In this document: one piece after another, positions 1 through 9,802 of the stretch
Layout: every line of letters starts with the position of its first letter
Position numbering within the stretch: position 1 is the first letter of the stretch
Assembly (NCBI GenBank): GCA_947494925.1
Contig: CANLWS010000003.1
Coordinates: 1 to 64,000, forward strand
Source of the DNA: an uncultured Alteromonadaceae bacterium
Lineage (GTDB): Bacteria > Pseudomonadota > Gammaproteobacteria > Enterobacterales > Alteromonadaceae
Direction: 5' to 3'
Length of the DNA: 64,000 bases
Position numbers and translations under genes: made by a program
The notes under the pieces: generated by a model
Seen by the model: only the letters and a program-made list of their open reading frames with translations
Databases searched by the model: none
What the model was told of the DNA's origin: nothing

Positions 1-491
1 TGTTGTCTAAGATTCGTATGAACCGAGCACATATCCTAAAAACTTAATTATCGTTTTATAGGATGCGAGTGACTATACCTTGTCTAAAGCTGACCAGGGA
101 CGGTGGGCAAAACACCAACCGTAACTCGCCCCAAGCTGCCTACCAGGTTGAGTCGAATCTTTTCGGTAGCTATGAGAGCGGATGCGAGTCGCTGCAACAT
201 ATTTATATCATGGGTATTTCCTAGCTCATATTTAATCCATGAGAGACGAATTGCGCGGATATCTCCACTAAACCTGTGTTTTATTCATGTTTGATCTGCT
301 TCGTAAAAACCAGCCGACAAGTTTTGTAACACCTTTGTGACGCATATCCAGTCATTTTCCACCGCTAAAACTGTGCCTTTGCCTTTTTCTTTCTTAGTAT
401 TAGTCCTTTGCTCGGTATGACAGAAATTTGTGTTTGATACGCCCAGTGCACATTGAACTCTTATTATTAAAATAAAACGACAGGAACTCCC
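1..491. other. Intergenic region, no convincing gene
   Basis: Stop codons fall in all three plus frames and all three minus frames within the first 50 bases, so no gene enters from the left edge. Short open frames at 103-294 (+) and 285-515 (-) have no ribosome binding site or recognisable protein and overlap each other or the next gene. The ten-base word GGATGCGAGT occurs twice (61-70 and 180-189), which may be chance. The segment before 492 is T-rich and should contain the promoter of the metalloprotease gene. Confidence 0.6.
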
Positions 492-3053
492 ATGTTTAGC
501 AGAACCAGAAAACATACTTTTCTGAGTCTTTTGATCATTTTCTCTGCATTTAATCTTAATGCGGAAGAAAAGAAGTCAGAAGATGAAGAAAAGAAAAAGG
601 AAGAAAAAACCCTGGCCTCAGTTGTTGAAGGCAAGGACAAATTTGCAGGCTTTGTAGATATTTATCGCGATCCAAAAGACGGCAGTGGCTATTTAGTTGT
701 CGACGAGTCTCAGCTTGATAAACCCTTTTTGTATTTCGCTAAAACAGTGAATGGTGCCCTTGATGCAGGTCACTTTAAAGGCGCATTCAGGCAATCAAGA
801 TTGATTGAATTCCGTCGTTACTATGACCGCATCGATATTATTGCTAAAACGCCGCGCTATTACTTCGACCCAAGCAACGCTATCAGCCGCGCCGCTGACG
901 CAAATATCAGTGAAGCTGTGCTGGTTTCTTCAAAAGTAGAAGTAAATGACGAAGGCAAATATGTGATCAAGCTAGGTGACGTGATCCTGAACGAGAAGCT
1001 GCATAAAGTTTCTCCCATGCCTAACCCGGATCCCAAAGCGGAGAAAAAACGCTTCAAGCTGGGCAAATTTTCGAAGGAAAAATCCCGTATATTGAGTGTG
1101 GACAACTATCCTGAAAACACTCACATCATAGTGGATTATGTTTACGAGAATGATAAGCCAACTGTGCGTGGTGGGCGGGAAGTAACTGACCCTAGATACG
1201 TATCACTGAAGCTTCAGCATGCCTTTGTGCAATTACCTGACGATAACTTTACGCCTAGACGTGATGATCCACGTATTGGCTATTTCAGTCAGCAGTTTGA
1301 TGATCTGACTTCGGAGAAAAGCACGAATTATCGCGATGTGATTAATCGTTGGCACCTGGAGAAGAAGGACCCCAGTGCAGCAGTTTCTGATCCGGTAGAA
1401 CCCATTACCTGGTGGATTGAAAATACCACACCAGTAGAATGGCGTGACACTATTCGTGATGCCACATTGGCTTGGAATACGGCATTTGAAAAGGCCGGTA
1501 TCAGCAATGCAATAGAGGTCAAAGTCCAGCCCGATGATGCCGAATGGAACGCTGAAGACGTCAGATATAACGTTCTTAGATGGACATCTTCACCTCGTCC
1601 TCCTTTCGGTGGTTACGGTCCTAGCATCGCTAATCCATTAACCGGTCAAATCATTGCCGCAGACATAATGCTTGAATATGTATTTATGAAAGGACGCTGG
1701 ATTACAGCAAAAATGTTTACTGACGGTTTTGATGCGAATCAACATGACCTGTTAGGCGATGAGCACAACTTTTGTCTGGCTGGGTTTGGACTGAATCAAG
1801 GCATTATGTTCGGCCAAACTGCAGCGCTGGCGAAAGGAATGGGTGACATTGAAAAAGACGAACTACTGCGTCAGTCAATGTACTACCTAATTCTGCATGA
1901 AGTGGGTCACACTTTGGGGCTTAACCACAATATGATGGCGACCCAATTGCATGACCACAAACAAGCACACGATCCTGCTATTACTCAGGGGATTCTGGCT
2001 GGTTCAGTTATGGATTATCCTTCTGTTAACTTTGCTCCTGAAGGTGTTGAGCAAGGTGATTTTTATTCAACCAAGCCAGGCCCATACGATGATTGGGTAA
2101 TTGAATATGGTTATTCAACCGGACTGACTGATGAAGCTGCTGAGCAGGCAAGGTTACGGAAAATTCTTTCCCGCTCTGCGGAGCACGGGTTGCAATTCGG
2201 TAATGACGCGGACGATATGCGAGCTCCAGGCCGCCACATCGATCCACGTATCAACATTTTTGATATGTCCAGCAATGCGGTTGCCTATGCGAAAGACCGC
2301 TTCGAACTGATCAAATCCACCGCCACTGAATTGAAAGATAAAACCTTGGTTGAAGGTGATACTCACCATAATCTGGTCATTGGTGTGAATGTGATATTTG
2401 GCGAATTTGCCCGTCAGGCAAACGTCATTTCCCGCTACATTGGTGGTGTCTATGTAGACAGAACCTTCGTGGGTCAGGAAGGGTATAAACAGCCTTTTAC
2501 TCCTGTTCCTAAAGCTAAGCAAAAAGAAGCTATGCAGACCTTGAGCGAATATGTGTTCTCAGCATCTGCCATTGACAATATGGAACCGCTGTTTGCTTAT
2601 TTGCAGCGTCAACGTCGTTCTTTCGAGGCCTTTGGTAAAAATGAAGATCCTAAACTTCATACAATGTTGCTGACTGCTCAAAAAGGCGTGTTCGACCATG
2701 TTATGCATCCGAATACGCTGATGCGTCTGACTGACTCAAGTTTGTATGGCAATGAATACAAAGTTGAAGAAGTGTTGGCTGATTTAACCAAGGCCGTATT
2801 CGATGCAGACAAGAAAGCTAACGTTAATAGCTACAGACGTAACCTGCAGGTTGAATACGTTGAGCGTCTTATCAAAATGTCTGGTCTGGAAAAAGCCAGT
2901 AAGTACGACTACATGTCTCAGGCAGCTGCTGTGTATGAACTGGATCGAGTAATGGATATGGTGGGTTCTTCAAGAGGTGACCAGGGAACTAAAGTTCATC
3001 GTTTCTTCCTGAAAGATCGTATCAATCGTGCCTTTCACAAAAGTAAAAGCTAA
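492..3053 (+). CDS. Secreted zinc-dependent metalloprotease (DUF5117/DUF4953-like)
   Basis: An 853-residue exported protein with an N-terminal signal peptide (hydrophobic residues about 8-24, ending NLNA) followed by a very acidic/lysine-rich stretch. The zinc site HEVGHTLGLNH is at residues 469-479 and matches the HExxHxxGxxH metzincin signature; the sequence SVMDYPS about 35 residues later fits the Met-turn. Length and layout match the bacterial family carrying DUF5117 and DUF4953, which is common in Alteromonadales and Bacteroidetes. It probably acts on peptides in the periplasm or outside the cell; the substrate is unknown. The ATG at 492 follows AGGAACTCCC. The gene stands alone and ends in a strong terminator shared with the convergent xylose genes. 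Confidence 0.88.
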   Translation: MFSRTRKHTFLSLLIIFSAFNLNAEEKKSEDEEKKKEEKTLASVVEGKDKFAGFVDIYRDPKDGSGYLVVDESQLDKPFLYFAKTVNGALDAGHFKGAFRQSRLIEFRRYYDRIDIIAKTPRYYFDPSNAISRAADANISEAVLVSSKVEVNDEGKYVIKLGDVILNEKLHKVSPMPNPDPKAEKKRFKLGKFSKEKSRILSVDNYPENTHIIVDYVYENDKPTVRGGREVTDPRYVSLKLQHAFVQLPDDNFTPRRDDPRIGYFSQQFDDLTSEKSTNYRDVINRWHLEKKDPSAAVSDPVEPITWWIENTTPVEWRDTIRDATLAWNTAFEKAGISNAIEVKVQPDDAEWNAEDVRYNVLRWTSSPRPPFGGYGPSIANPLTGQIIAADIMLEYVFMKGRWITAKMFTDGFDANQHDLLGDEHNFCLAGFGLNQGIMFGQTAALAKGMGDIEKDELLRQSMYYLILHEVGHTLGLNHNMMATQLHDHKQAHDPAITQGILAGSVMDYPSVNFAPEGVEQGDFYSTKPGPYDDWVIEYGYSTGLTDEAAEQARLRKILSRSAEHGLQFGNDADDMRAPGRHIDPRINIFDMSSNAVAYAKDRFELIKSTATELKDKTLVEGDTHHNLVIGVNVIFGEFARQANVISRYIGGVYVDRTFVGQEGYKQPFTPVPKAKQKEAMQTLSEYVFSASAIDNMEPLFAYLQRQRRSFEAFGKNEDPKLHTMLLTAQKGVFDHVMHPNTLMRLTDSSLYGNEYKVEEVLADLTKAVFDADKKANVNSYRRNLQVEYVERLIKMSGLEKASKYDYMSQAAAVYELDRVMDMVGSSRGDQGTKVHRFFLKDRINRAFHKSKS

Positions 3054-3075
3054 GGGTTAATTTAGCCAAATTAGA

Positions 3076-3102
3076 AAGACCGACATCAGTCGGTCTTTTT
3101 TT
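3076..3102 (+). terminator. Rho-independent terminator of the metalloprotease gene
   Basis: A perfect 9-bp stem (AAGACCGAC / GTCGGTCTT) with an ATCA loop is followed by a run of T. It lies between the convergent metalloprotease and xylA genes, 23 bp after the metalloprotease stop, and the A residues on its left may let it also stop xylA transcripts. Confidence 0.85.
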
Positions 3103-3119
3103 GTCTCGATTGAGAAAGA

Positions 3120-4439
3120 TTAACCGTACAGGACACGGTTAACTTTGTTTTCGAGCAGCTCCTGTTGACCTGAAACATGCTTAGGCGACAGGTTATTGGT
3201 AATCGCATGGTCACTCAGACTTGATAAGCTATGCTCTCCAGCCTGAATGGTTCTTCCCAGTGAACTACTCCAACCTGCATATCGGGATTTGACTTTTTCC
3301 GCCAGAAAATCATTTTCCAGAATTGCAGCAGCTTTTTTAAGGGCTAACGCCATATGATCCATACCGCCAATATGGCCATGGAACATATCTGCCGGATCGG
3401 AACTTTGTCGACGTAGTTTGCAATCGAAATTCAAGCCACCAGTCGTAAATCCTCCGGCTTTAAGAATTTCGTACATCACCAAAGACAACTCTTCGACAGA
3501 ATTGGGGAACTGATCCGTATCCCAACCATTTTGAGCATCTCCGCGATTCGCATCAATACTGCCAAAAATCCCCAGAGATATGGCTGTGGCAATCTCATGA
3601 TGAAAAGAATGACCTGCCAACGTGGCATGGTTAGCTTCGATATTCATTTTGAATTCGTCTTCTATGCCAAACTGTTTTAAAAATCCATATACAGTGGCAC
3701 TGTCATAATCATATTGGTGTTTTGTAGGCTCCTGGGGTTTTGGTTCGATCAGTAAAGCGCCCTTAAAACCAATCTTGTGTTTATGTTCAACCACCATTTG
3801 CATGAAACGACCCAGCTGCTCACGTTCCTGGCGCAAGTCGGTATTCAGTAGGGTTTCGTATCCTTCCCGGCCGCCCCATAACACATAGTTTTCTCCGCCC
3901 AAGCGTTGGGTAGCGTTCATTGCATGGAAGACCTGCGTTGCGCCGTAGGTAAACACTTCAGGGTTTGGGTTGGTTGCGCCTCCGGCTGCATAACGAGGAT
4001 TACTGAACAAATTGGCCGTGCCCCACAGCAGTTTCATTCCGGTTTCTGCTTGTTTGGCCTCCAGAACATCCACCATCTCAGCAAAATTGTTCACATACTC
4101 TTTGATGGAATCGCCTTCGGGTGCCACATCAATATCATGAAAACAATAGTAAGGAGCACCAAGTTTTTCGAAAAACTCAAATGCAACATCCGCTTTTTGT
4201 TTGGCTCGTTGCATTGGATCACCTGGTGTTAACCACGGGCGGGAAAAAGTCCCTTGTCCGAACACATCAACACCATCCCAACAAAAGTTATGCCAGTAAC
4301 AAGCCGCAAATCTGAGATGTTCCTGCATAGTTTTACCCAATATTACTTCTGCTGGGTTGTAGTGATGAAAAGCAAGAGGATTGTCAGATTCGGTGCCTTC
4401 AAACTTAATTTTGTCGATACTAGTAAAATATTGGGACAT
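3120..4439 (-). CDS. xylA: Xylose isomerase
   Basis: A 439-residue protein that interconverts D-xylose and D-xylulose in the cytoplasm, the first step of the isomerase pathway. It aligns almost throughout with E. coli XylA (440 residues), with the catalytic His101-Asp102 in CFHDIDV at the same numbering, the metal-site block [14 protein letters not shown], and the late block [14 protein letters not shown]. It is the second gene of a xylB-xylA unit, the reverse of the E. coli order. The start is supported by ACAGGAGACAACC directly before the ATG. The 126-bp gap after xylB has no clear terminator, so cotranscription with xylB is likely, though a separate promoter cannot be ruled out. Confidence 0.97.
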   Translation of the reverse strand: MSQYFTSIDKIKFEGTESDNPLAFHHYNPAEVILGKTMQEHLRFAACYWHNFCWDGVDVFGQGTFSRPWLTPGDPMQRAKQKADVAFEFFEKLGAPYYCFHDIDVAPEGDSIKEYVNNFAEMVDVLEAKQAETGMKLLWGTANLFSNPRYAAGGATNPNPEVFTYGATQVFHAMNATQRLGGENYVLWGGREGYETLLNTDLRQEREQLGRFMQMVVEHKHKIGFKGALLIEPKPQEPTKHQYDYDSATVYGFLKQFGIEDEFKMNIEANHATLAGHSFHHEIATAISLGIFGSIDANRGDAQNGWDTDQFPNSVEELSLVMYEILKAGGFTTGGLNFDCKLRRQSSDPADMFHGHIGGMDHMALALKKAAAILENDFLAEKVKSRYAGWSSSLGRTIQAGEHSLSSLSDHAITNNLSPKHVSGQQELLENKVNRVLYG

Positions 4440-4565
4440 GGTTGTCTCCTGTTAAAATGTCTTTCAATTTGTTATCCATCAATTCTGGTGGACGACGCCA
4501 ACGGGCTCAATTACGTTTTTTTTGATGTCTCTAATGCTGTTTCGCATCGCCTAAAAAATTAGCCT

Positions 4566-6032
4566 TTATGAACCCCGGTTAAAAAGCGGTTTCAGTTGCT
4601 TATACAGGTCTTTAAATGTTTCTCTTCGTTCCGCATACAACTTGGCTCTGGCCGGATCAGGGTGATGAATTTTTACGATCTCTGGTACCGGACAAATCGA
4701 CTCCAGAGCCACATCAACATTGGTCGCAAGGGCTGCCAGGCGGGCTGCTCCCAGAGCTGGTCCTACGTCGCCACCTTGTCGAAATGTCAGTGGTTTGTTC
4801 AGTATATCCGCCAGCATTTGTCGCCAGTAGGGACTTCTTGCTCCCCCACCAATCAGGGTGATCTCTGTTGCCTCAACTCCTGTTTGCGTAATAGCATCAA
4901 CACCGTCGGCAAAGGCAAAACTGACACCTTCCATCAATCCATGGGTGAGCAGTGCCTGGTCAGACTCATGGGTCAGGCCAAAGAAGCAGCCTTGAGCATT
5001 AGGATTATTGTGGGGGGTCCTTTCACCGCTTAGGTAGGGCAAAAAATAAGGTGAGCCAGACAGGTTGATATCAGCTTTGTCCAGTGCAGCTAATAGTTCC
5101 GCCACTTCTTTGTCGGCAATTTTGTCCGCAAACCATTGTAGGCAACTGGCGGCGCTTAGCTGTACAGACATCAAATGCCAGGTTTTGGGTAAGGCATGAC
5201 AAAAACTGTGCACAGCCGAATCAGGGTTACTCAAATAGCCGTCAGTCACGACGAAATACACACCAGAGGTGCCAAGTGACAACATCGCCTGTCCGGGTTT
5301 AATCATACCCAGCCCGATTGCTCCTGCTGCATTGTCACCACCTCCTGCGATCACAGGAACGGATCGCATATTCCAGCGCGTGGCCAATTCGTCGTGTAAA
5401 TATCCACTGATCTGATTGCCTTCAAGCAATTCCGGCATTTGCGCTTCACTCAGTCCACAGGCCGACAATAACCCGGCATGCCAATGTCTTTTTTCAACGT
5501 CCAACCAAAGTGTGCCAGAGGCATCTGACATGTCGCAGGCGAACTGCCCGGTCAACATATAGCGCAGATAATCCTTAGGCAACAGGACCTTATTGATTTG
5601 GGCGAAATGCTCAGGTTCATGTTGTTTAACCCAGAGCAATTTAGGCGCTGTGAAACCAGGCATCATAATGTTGCCGGTTATCTTTCTACTGTCAGGTACC
5701 AGTTTTTCAAGTTCGATGCATTGTTCCGCACAACGACCATCGTTCCATAAAATGGCTGGTCTGATGATATAGTTATCTTTATCCAACAAGGTTGCACCAT
5801 GCATCTGCCCTGCAAGCCCGATAGCACTCACTTGTGCAAGGTTGTTTGTTTTTGCCAGTTGGTCCATGGCCTGACAAAACCCTTGCCACCATTCGTTTGG
5901 ATTCTGCTCTGACCAAAGCGGTGCAGGCCTTTGAACACTCAGCGGTACTGTCTGGCTATCCACTACCTGGCCAGCATCATCGACCAAAACCACTTTTATG
6001 CCTGATGTTCCTAAATCAATTCCGAGATACAT
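4566..6032 (-). CDS. xylB: Xylulokinase
   Basis: A 488-residue FGGY-family sugar kinase that phosphorylates D-xylulose to D-xylulose 5-phosphate, feeding the pentose phosphate pathway (transketolase is encoded at 20469-22463). The N-terminal phosphate-binding loop reads LGIDLGTSGIK (residues 3-13). GGGDNAAGA, just before the middle of the protein, contains the presumed catalytic Asp, and GGGARSPYWRQ near residue 395 is the C-terminal FGGY motif. Length matches E. coli XylB (484). It is the first gene of the xylose unit and is divergent from xylR across a 203-bp AT-rich regulatory region. No xylose transporter gene is adjacent. Confidence 0.96.
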   Translation of the reverse strand: MYLGIDLGTSGIKVVLVDDAGQVVDSQTVPLSVQRPAPLWSEQNPNEWWQGFCQAMDQLAKTNNLAQVSAIGLAGQMHGATLLDKDNYIIRPAILWNDGRCAEQCIELEKLVPDSRKITGNIMMPGFTAPKLLWVKQHEPEHFAQINKVLLPKDYLRYMLTGQFACDMSDASGTLWLDVEKRHWHAGLLSACGLSEAQMPELLEGNQISGYLHDELATRWNMRSVPVIAGGGDNAAGAIGLGMIKPGQAMLSLGTSGVYFVVTDGYLSNPDSAVHSFCHALPKTWHLMSVQLSAASCLQWFADKIADKEVAELLAALDKADINLSGSPYFLPYLSGERTPHNNPNAQGCFFGLTHESDQALLTHGLMEGVSFAFADGVDAITQTGVEATEITLIGGGARSPYWRQMLADILNKPLTFRQGGDVGPALGAARLAALATNVDVALESICPVPEIVKIHHPDPARAKLYAERRETFKDLYKQLKPLFNRGS

Positions 6033-6097
6033 ATCCCGCGCCTTCTATTAACAATGAATTATTGAAATCAATACTTTGTCAGCTGAGTAAAACTAAC

Positions 6098-6130
6098 AAT
6101 TACGAAAATTAGTAAACAAATTTCGTAATT
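6098..6130. promoter_or_regulatory. Candidate XylR operator between xylB and xylR
   Basis: A perfect 10-bp inverted repeat, AATTACGAAA (6098-6107) and TTTCGTAATT (6121-6130), is separated by 13 bp in the very AT-rich divergent region. Arm centres are about 23 bp apart, close to two helical turns, as expected for a dimeric activator. GAAA-containing half sites are typical of XylR targets in E. coli. Assignment to XylR rests on position and half-site resemblance. Confidence 0.6.
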
Positions 6131-6235
6131 TTTTAAATAAATTTAATTTAAGTTTTTTAGTATTAAGCTAATTTAAAATACAAAAACGTAATATGAAGGT
6201 GAATTGCAAGGTTCATCAACGCGCCAGAGGTAATT

Positions 6236-7405
6236 ATGTTTCAAGCTAAACACAGCATCACTTTGTTATTCAGTGCCAATAAAGTGTATGACCGACAAGT
6301 GATTGAAGGGGTAGGGCACTACCTCCAATCGTCAAAAGTAGATTGGGATGTTTATCTTGAAGAAGATTTTCTGCCGAGGCTTGAACATATCGAGCAGTGG
6401 GGAGGCGACGGGATCATTGCAGATTTTGATGATCCTTCCATCCAATCGGCATTGAAAGATATCCGGCTTCCTATCATTGGTGTGGGAGGTTCATATCAGG
6501 AAGAATCAGATTATCCGGATGTGCCATATGTGGCCACAGACAACTTGGCAGTCGTACGTTGCGCCTACGAACACCTTAAACAAAAAGGACTGGAACGCTT
6601 TGCCTTCTATGGTTTCCCTCACGATGAAAACCATCGCTGGGCAGCAGAAAGAGAAAAAGCCATTGTCAATCTGTGTAAAGAGGATGGATTTGATTGTGCA
6701 GTCTATCGTGGCCATCCAACCCGACCGGAAACATGGCAATATTCGATGAACAGACTGTCGGACTGGTTACAGGGGTTGGCTAATCCGATTGGCATCATTT
6801 CTGTGACAGATGCACGGGCTCGACATTTGCTGCAGGCCTGCGATCATATAGGTAAATTGGTGCCGGATAATATTTCTATCGTTGGAATTGATGATGATGA
6901 CATCGCCCGTAATTTAAGCCGTATCAGCCTGAGCTCAGTTACGCAGGGATGTTTCGATATGGGGTTTCAGGCCGCCAGATTGCTGCATCGACGTCTGGAA
7001 AATCCGAGTCTGAAAAACAAAATTGTGCTGGTTCCTCCGGTGGGAGTTGCCCAGCGCCAATCAACGGATTTCAAATCCTTAAAAGACACCTATGTCATCC
7101 AGGCAATGCACTTTATCCGACAGAACGCCTGCCGCGGTATTAAGGTCGATCAGGTGCTGGACTATGTGGGCATATCCCGTTCCAATCTGGAGTCCAGATT
7201 CAAATCTGAACGTGGACACAGTATCCACAATGAAATTCATAACGAAAAATTAGAGCGCGCTTGTAAAATGTTGGAAGACAGCGAAATGACGACCAATGAA
7301 ATTGCCAAAGTGAGCGGTTATCCTTCGTTGCAGTATATGTATGCGGTGTTTAAGAAACATTTTGATAAAACACCGAAAGAATACCGGGACGCTAAGAATC
7401 TATAA
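6236..7405 (+). CDS. xylR: Xylose-responsive transcriptional activator, AraC family
   Basis: A 389-residue homologue of E. coli XylR (392 residues). Residues about 1-270 form a LacI/periplasmic-binding-protein-like xylose sensor (ITLLFSANKVYDRQVIEGVG at the start, GDGIIADFDDPSIQ near 60), and residues about 285-385 form a two-helix-turn-helix AraC DNA-binding domain (VGISRSNLESRFK, then GYPSLQYMYAVFKKHF). It should activate xylB-xylA when xylose is bound. The start follows AGAGGTAATT. Its last codons overlap the end of the convergent tetR-like gene: the two stop codons occupy 7403-7405 and 7400-7402. Confidence 0.95.
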   Translation: MFQAKHSITLLFSANKVYDRQVIEGVGHYLQSSKVDWDVYLEEDFLPRLEHIEQWGGDGIIADFDDPSIQSALKDIRLPIIGVGGSYQEESDYPDVPYVATDNLAVVRCAYEHLKQKGLERFAFYGFPHDENHRWAAEREKAIVNLCKEDGFDCAVYRGHPTRPETWQYSMNRLSDWLQGLANPIGIISVTDARARHLLQACDHIGKLVPDNISIVGIDDDDIARNLSRISLSSVTQGCFDMGFQAARLLHRRLENPSLKNKIVLVPPVGVAQRQSTDFKSLKDTYVIQAMHFIRQNACRGIKVDQVLDYVGISRSNLESRFKSERGHSIHNEIHNEKLERACKMLEDSEMTTNEIAKVSGYPSLQYMYAVFKKHFDKTPKEYRDAKNL

Positions 7406-7981
7406 ACGAGAATTCAATTCAGATTCTCGAATCAATGCTTTGACCATAGCTTGTGAACCAGACAGGATGGATTTTGCCAATGGGGTCACTTCACAGCGCG
7501 CTGTTCCAAGCAACCAACCGGTCACATAGGTCATTTGTGCCTCAGCTAGCGAGGCGGCTGTTAAGTTGTGCGGTACCAAAGGAGCGACAGGAATAGATTT
7601 CCATTGTTTTTGCAACTCTTGTTCAATTAAGCCGGACAGACAATCGATAACTAACTTTCTTTGAGTACCGGTCAGAATACGTCGGGCAAATTGTCGATTT
7701 TCCCAAAAGTGTTCCAGAATTGAGTGGAGGTTTTCAGCATTGGATTCAGGTTTTACTGCCTCTGCCATGGCTGACATGGGCCCATGCAGGCTGACGCGAA
7801 GAATATCGTCTTTGCCAGAGTAATGCTGATAAAAGGTTGAGCGCCCAATATCCGCCTTTTCAATTAAATCCCCAACCGTAATTTCGTCATAAGGCTGAGT
7901 CAATACCATCTCATAAAAGGCTTGACGCAACGCAGTGAGCGTTCGCTGAACACGCCTGTCGTGGGCTTCAATTTCAGTCAT
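7400..7981 (-). CDS. TetR/AcrR-family transcriptional regulator
   Basis: A 193-residue regulator. The N-terminal TetR helix-turn-helix is clear: VGDLIEKADIGRSTFYQHY at about residues 37-55. The C-terminal ligand domain (about 75-193) is divergent and no ligand can be named. I chose the ATG at 7981 because AGCAGGAACTT precedes it; a longer frame reaching 8032 adds 17 residues without a good ribosome binding site. It is divergent from the membrane protein gene at 8117 (135-bp gap), which is therefore its likeliest target, and it overlaps the xylR 3' end tail to tail. Confidence 0.88.
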   Translation of the reverse strand: MTEIEAHDRRVQRTLTALRQAFYEMVLTQPYDEITVGDLIEKADIGRSTFYQHYSGKDDILRVSLHGPMSAMAEAVKPESNAENLHSILEHFWENRQFARRILTGTQRKLVIDCLSGLIEQELQKQWKSIPVAPLVPHNLTAASLAEAQMTYVTGWLLGTARCEVTPLAKSILSGSQAMVKALIRESELNSRL

Positions 7982-8116
7982 AAGTTCCTGCTTTTTCCAG
8001 ACATCTGGCCAGATTTGTCCGTTACTGAACATACATAGGTGTCATTCCGACATCAAGCATTCTCGTTTGTTTAAGCTAAATGTCTGTACTTGTTTAGGAA
8101 AAAGGAAATAATACTG

Positions 8117-8773
8117 ATGAAATTGAATGACTCAAGAAAAATTGCCTGCCTGGCGCTAGCTATTGCTGGCCTGTTGTCGATCTTCGCCATGTGGCATCAT
8201 CCGGAAATTCATGCCCATGATTTGCAGTCTCAAATCATTGAGATGAACCAAAAGGCTTCGGCCTCGCGAATTGTGCACGGAGGGTTGATTGGCCTGGTAA
8301 TGCTTTATTGCTTTGGCTTTATGCAATTTGTACAGATACGCAATCAGCAGCATAGTCTGAACAATTTCCCGTTGCTGTGTTTTATTCTTGGGTCTATCGT
8401 CATGATTGGCGCAGGACTTATCGACGGTTTTATTTATCCGACTATTGCCAGCAGTTACGTTGGGGTAGGAGACACGGAACTGTCTGTTTTCAAAGGTGTT
8501 CAGCGACTGAGCTGGCATACAAATCAAGCGCTGGCGAATACCGGAACCATTGCCTGGTTGGTGGCTATCATACTCTGGTCAGCTTCACTCTTGCGAGAAA
8601 TGCTGATCGTTAAACTAACCGCAGCCATCTTCGTCATTACTGCGATAACCACTTTGGTGCTTTTTGTATTTGGTTTCTTTTACCTGAATGTCCCTGGCAT
8701 GACTTTTATAGTCTTTCTGCTTGCCGCATTCAGCTTGTTCCTGGCGTACATAGTGGGGACACAAAAAATCTGA
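8117..8773 (+). CDS. Inner-membrane protein of unknown function, next to tetR
   Basis: A 218-residue hydrophobic protein with about six predicted membrane segments (around residues 9-27, 55-75, 88-110, 140-160, 165-188 and 192-213 by inspection). A conserved-looking histidine pair follows the first helix (MWHHPEIHAHD), and another histidine starts the second (RIVHGGL), but I do not recognise the family. The ATG at 8117 follows GGAAATAATACTG; a TTG nine codons upstream is less likely. The divergent TetR-type gene suggests local control, perhaps by a small molecule. Confidence 0.7.
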   Translation: MKLNDSRKIACLALAIAGLLSIFAMWHHPEIHAHDLQSQIIEMNQKASASRIVHGGLIGLVMLYCFGFMQFVQIRNQQHSLNNFPLLCFILGSIVMIGAGLIDGFIYPTIASSYVGVGDTELSVFKGVQRLSWHTNQALANTGTIAWLVAIILWSASLLREMLIVKLTAAIFVITAITTLVLFVFGFFYLNVPGMTFIVFLLAAFSLFLAYIVGTQKI

Positions 8774-8784
8774 TTTGCGAATTT

Positions 8785-8807
8785 GCCGCTCTGCCAGTCA
8801 GAGCGGC
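8785..8807. terminator. Stem-loop between convergent genes
   Basis: A perfect 9-bp stem GCCGCTCTG / CAGAGCGGC with a CCAGT loop sits between the convergent genes ending at 8773 and 8840. There is no T-run on either side, so it may be a weak or factor-assisted terminator or a 3'-end stabiliser. Confidence 0.5.
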
Positions 8808-8839
8808 GTGGATTGTAAATTGGCTGAAAATGAATAGCG

Positions 8840-9802
8840 CTAAATGTGTTTTTTAACTTGCTTCACAAGCTCTTTGTCATCGCTCTTGGTAAGTTGTTTA
8901 TAAATGCTTTTAGCCTGCTCTTTCTGGTCAGCCATTTCCATCAGGTTTGCCATGCGGAATTGCGCCCATAGTTTGCTGGGCAGTGCTTCAACTTGTGGCG
9001 CCTGTTCTACATAACGCTGCAAAGCGCTGATACCCTGTTCCAGTTCGGATTTACTGAACACGGCGGTACGGCCTATCTGGTACAACGCCCCCCATTGACT
9101 TTGCAGGCTTTCATCGTCGTCACCACTAAGCTCGGAAGCCTTGGCAAATTCCTTCATGGCAGCAGGATAGTCTTTGTTTTGTTGATTGATGATCCCTGCT
9201 TTGAAGTAGAAATCCGGCAGGCCGTTGAAATCAGTTTTACCTTGCTCGAGAAGTTGCACTACCAGCTCTTCGTCTTCCTGTTTTTGGGCAAGGTCAATGT
9301 GTAGCTTGATTCCGGCTTTCTTGTCGAGTTTTGTTACGTCATCGACGACTTTTTTAGCAATATTAATATCACCACCCGCAATACCTGGCGCGTTAACGTG
9401 AAAACGGAATAAACCCGTCTGATATTTGATGGAATCTGGCTCCAGTTCCACAGCGCGAGCAAAGCTGGCTTTGGATTTTTTCGCATAACTTAGCGCAGAT
9501 AAAAAAGACTCTGATGCCTGCTGTCCCATAACCCGACCCCGCCAATAGTGCACTTCAGCGCTATCTGCATCTTGCTCCACTGCATCTTCAATCCAGTCTT
9601 CTGCGTCATCCAGATCAGATCTCATGAGGATTCTTGCCAAATATATCTTAGCCTGCAGACTTGATGATTCAGCTTCAAATAACTCTGTAGCTTTATCCAT
9701 TTCTCCCTGCTCGAATGCCGTAATAGCGATGTTCATGTCCGCGTGGCTTGCCTGGCTTATTGTGAGACTTAGAAGTAGCGCACTAAAAAGAGTCGGTTTC
9801 AT
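8840..9802 (-). CDS. Exported TPR-repeat protein
   Basis: A 320-residue protein with a signal peptide (residues 1-21, ending SHA) followed by helical TPR-like repeats across about 25-310, for example the AEVHYWRGRVMGQQA and PDFYFKAGIINQQNKDY segments. TPR proteins of this type act as periplasmic scaffolds; no enzymatic motif is visible. Its ATG overlaps the stop of the upstream membrane protein gene by four bases (ATGA), so the two are probably translationally coupled and may work together. Confidence 0.82.
   Translation of the reverse strand: MKPTLFSALLLSLTISQASHADMNIAITAFEQGEMDKATELFEAESSSLQAKIYLARILMRSDLDDAEDWIEDAVEQDADSAEVHYWRGRVMGQQASESFLSALSYAKKSKASFARAVELEPDSIKYQTGLFRFHVNAPGIAGGDINIAKKVVDDVTKLDKKAGIKLHIDLAQKQEDEELVVQLLEQGKTDFNGLPDFYFKAGIINQQNKDYPAAMKEFAKASELSGDDDESLQSQWGALYQIGRTAVFSKSELEQGISALQRYVEQAPQVEALPSKLWAQFRMANLMEMADQKEQAKSIYKQLTKSDDKELVKQVKKHI

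Noticed and set aside
103-515. Two short open frames (103-294 plus, 285-515 minus)
   Set aside because: No ribosome binding site, no recognisable protein, overlap with each other and with the metalloprotease start.
8785-8807. Stem-loop as part of a REP element
   Set aside because: A single 9-bp stem without the REP word found at 25826 and with no partner nearby.
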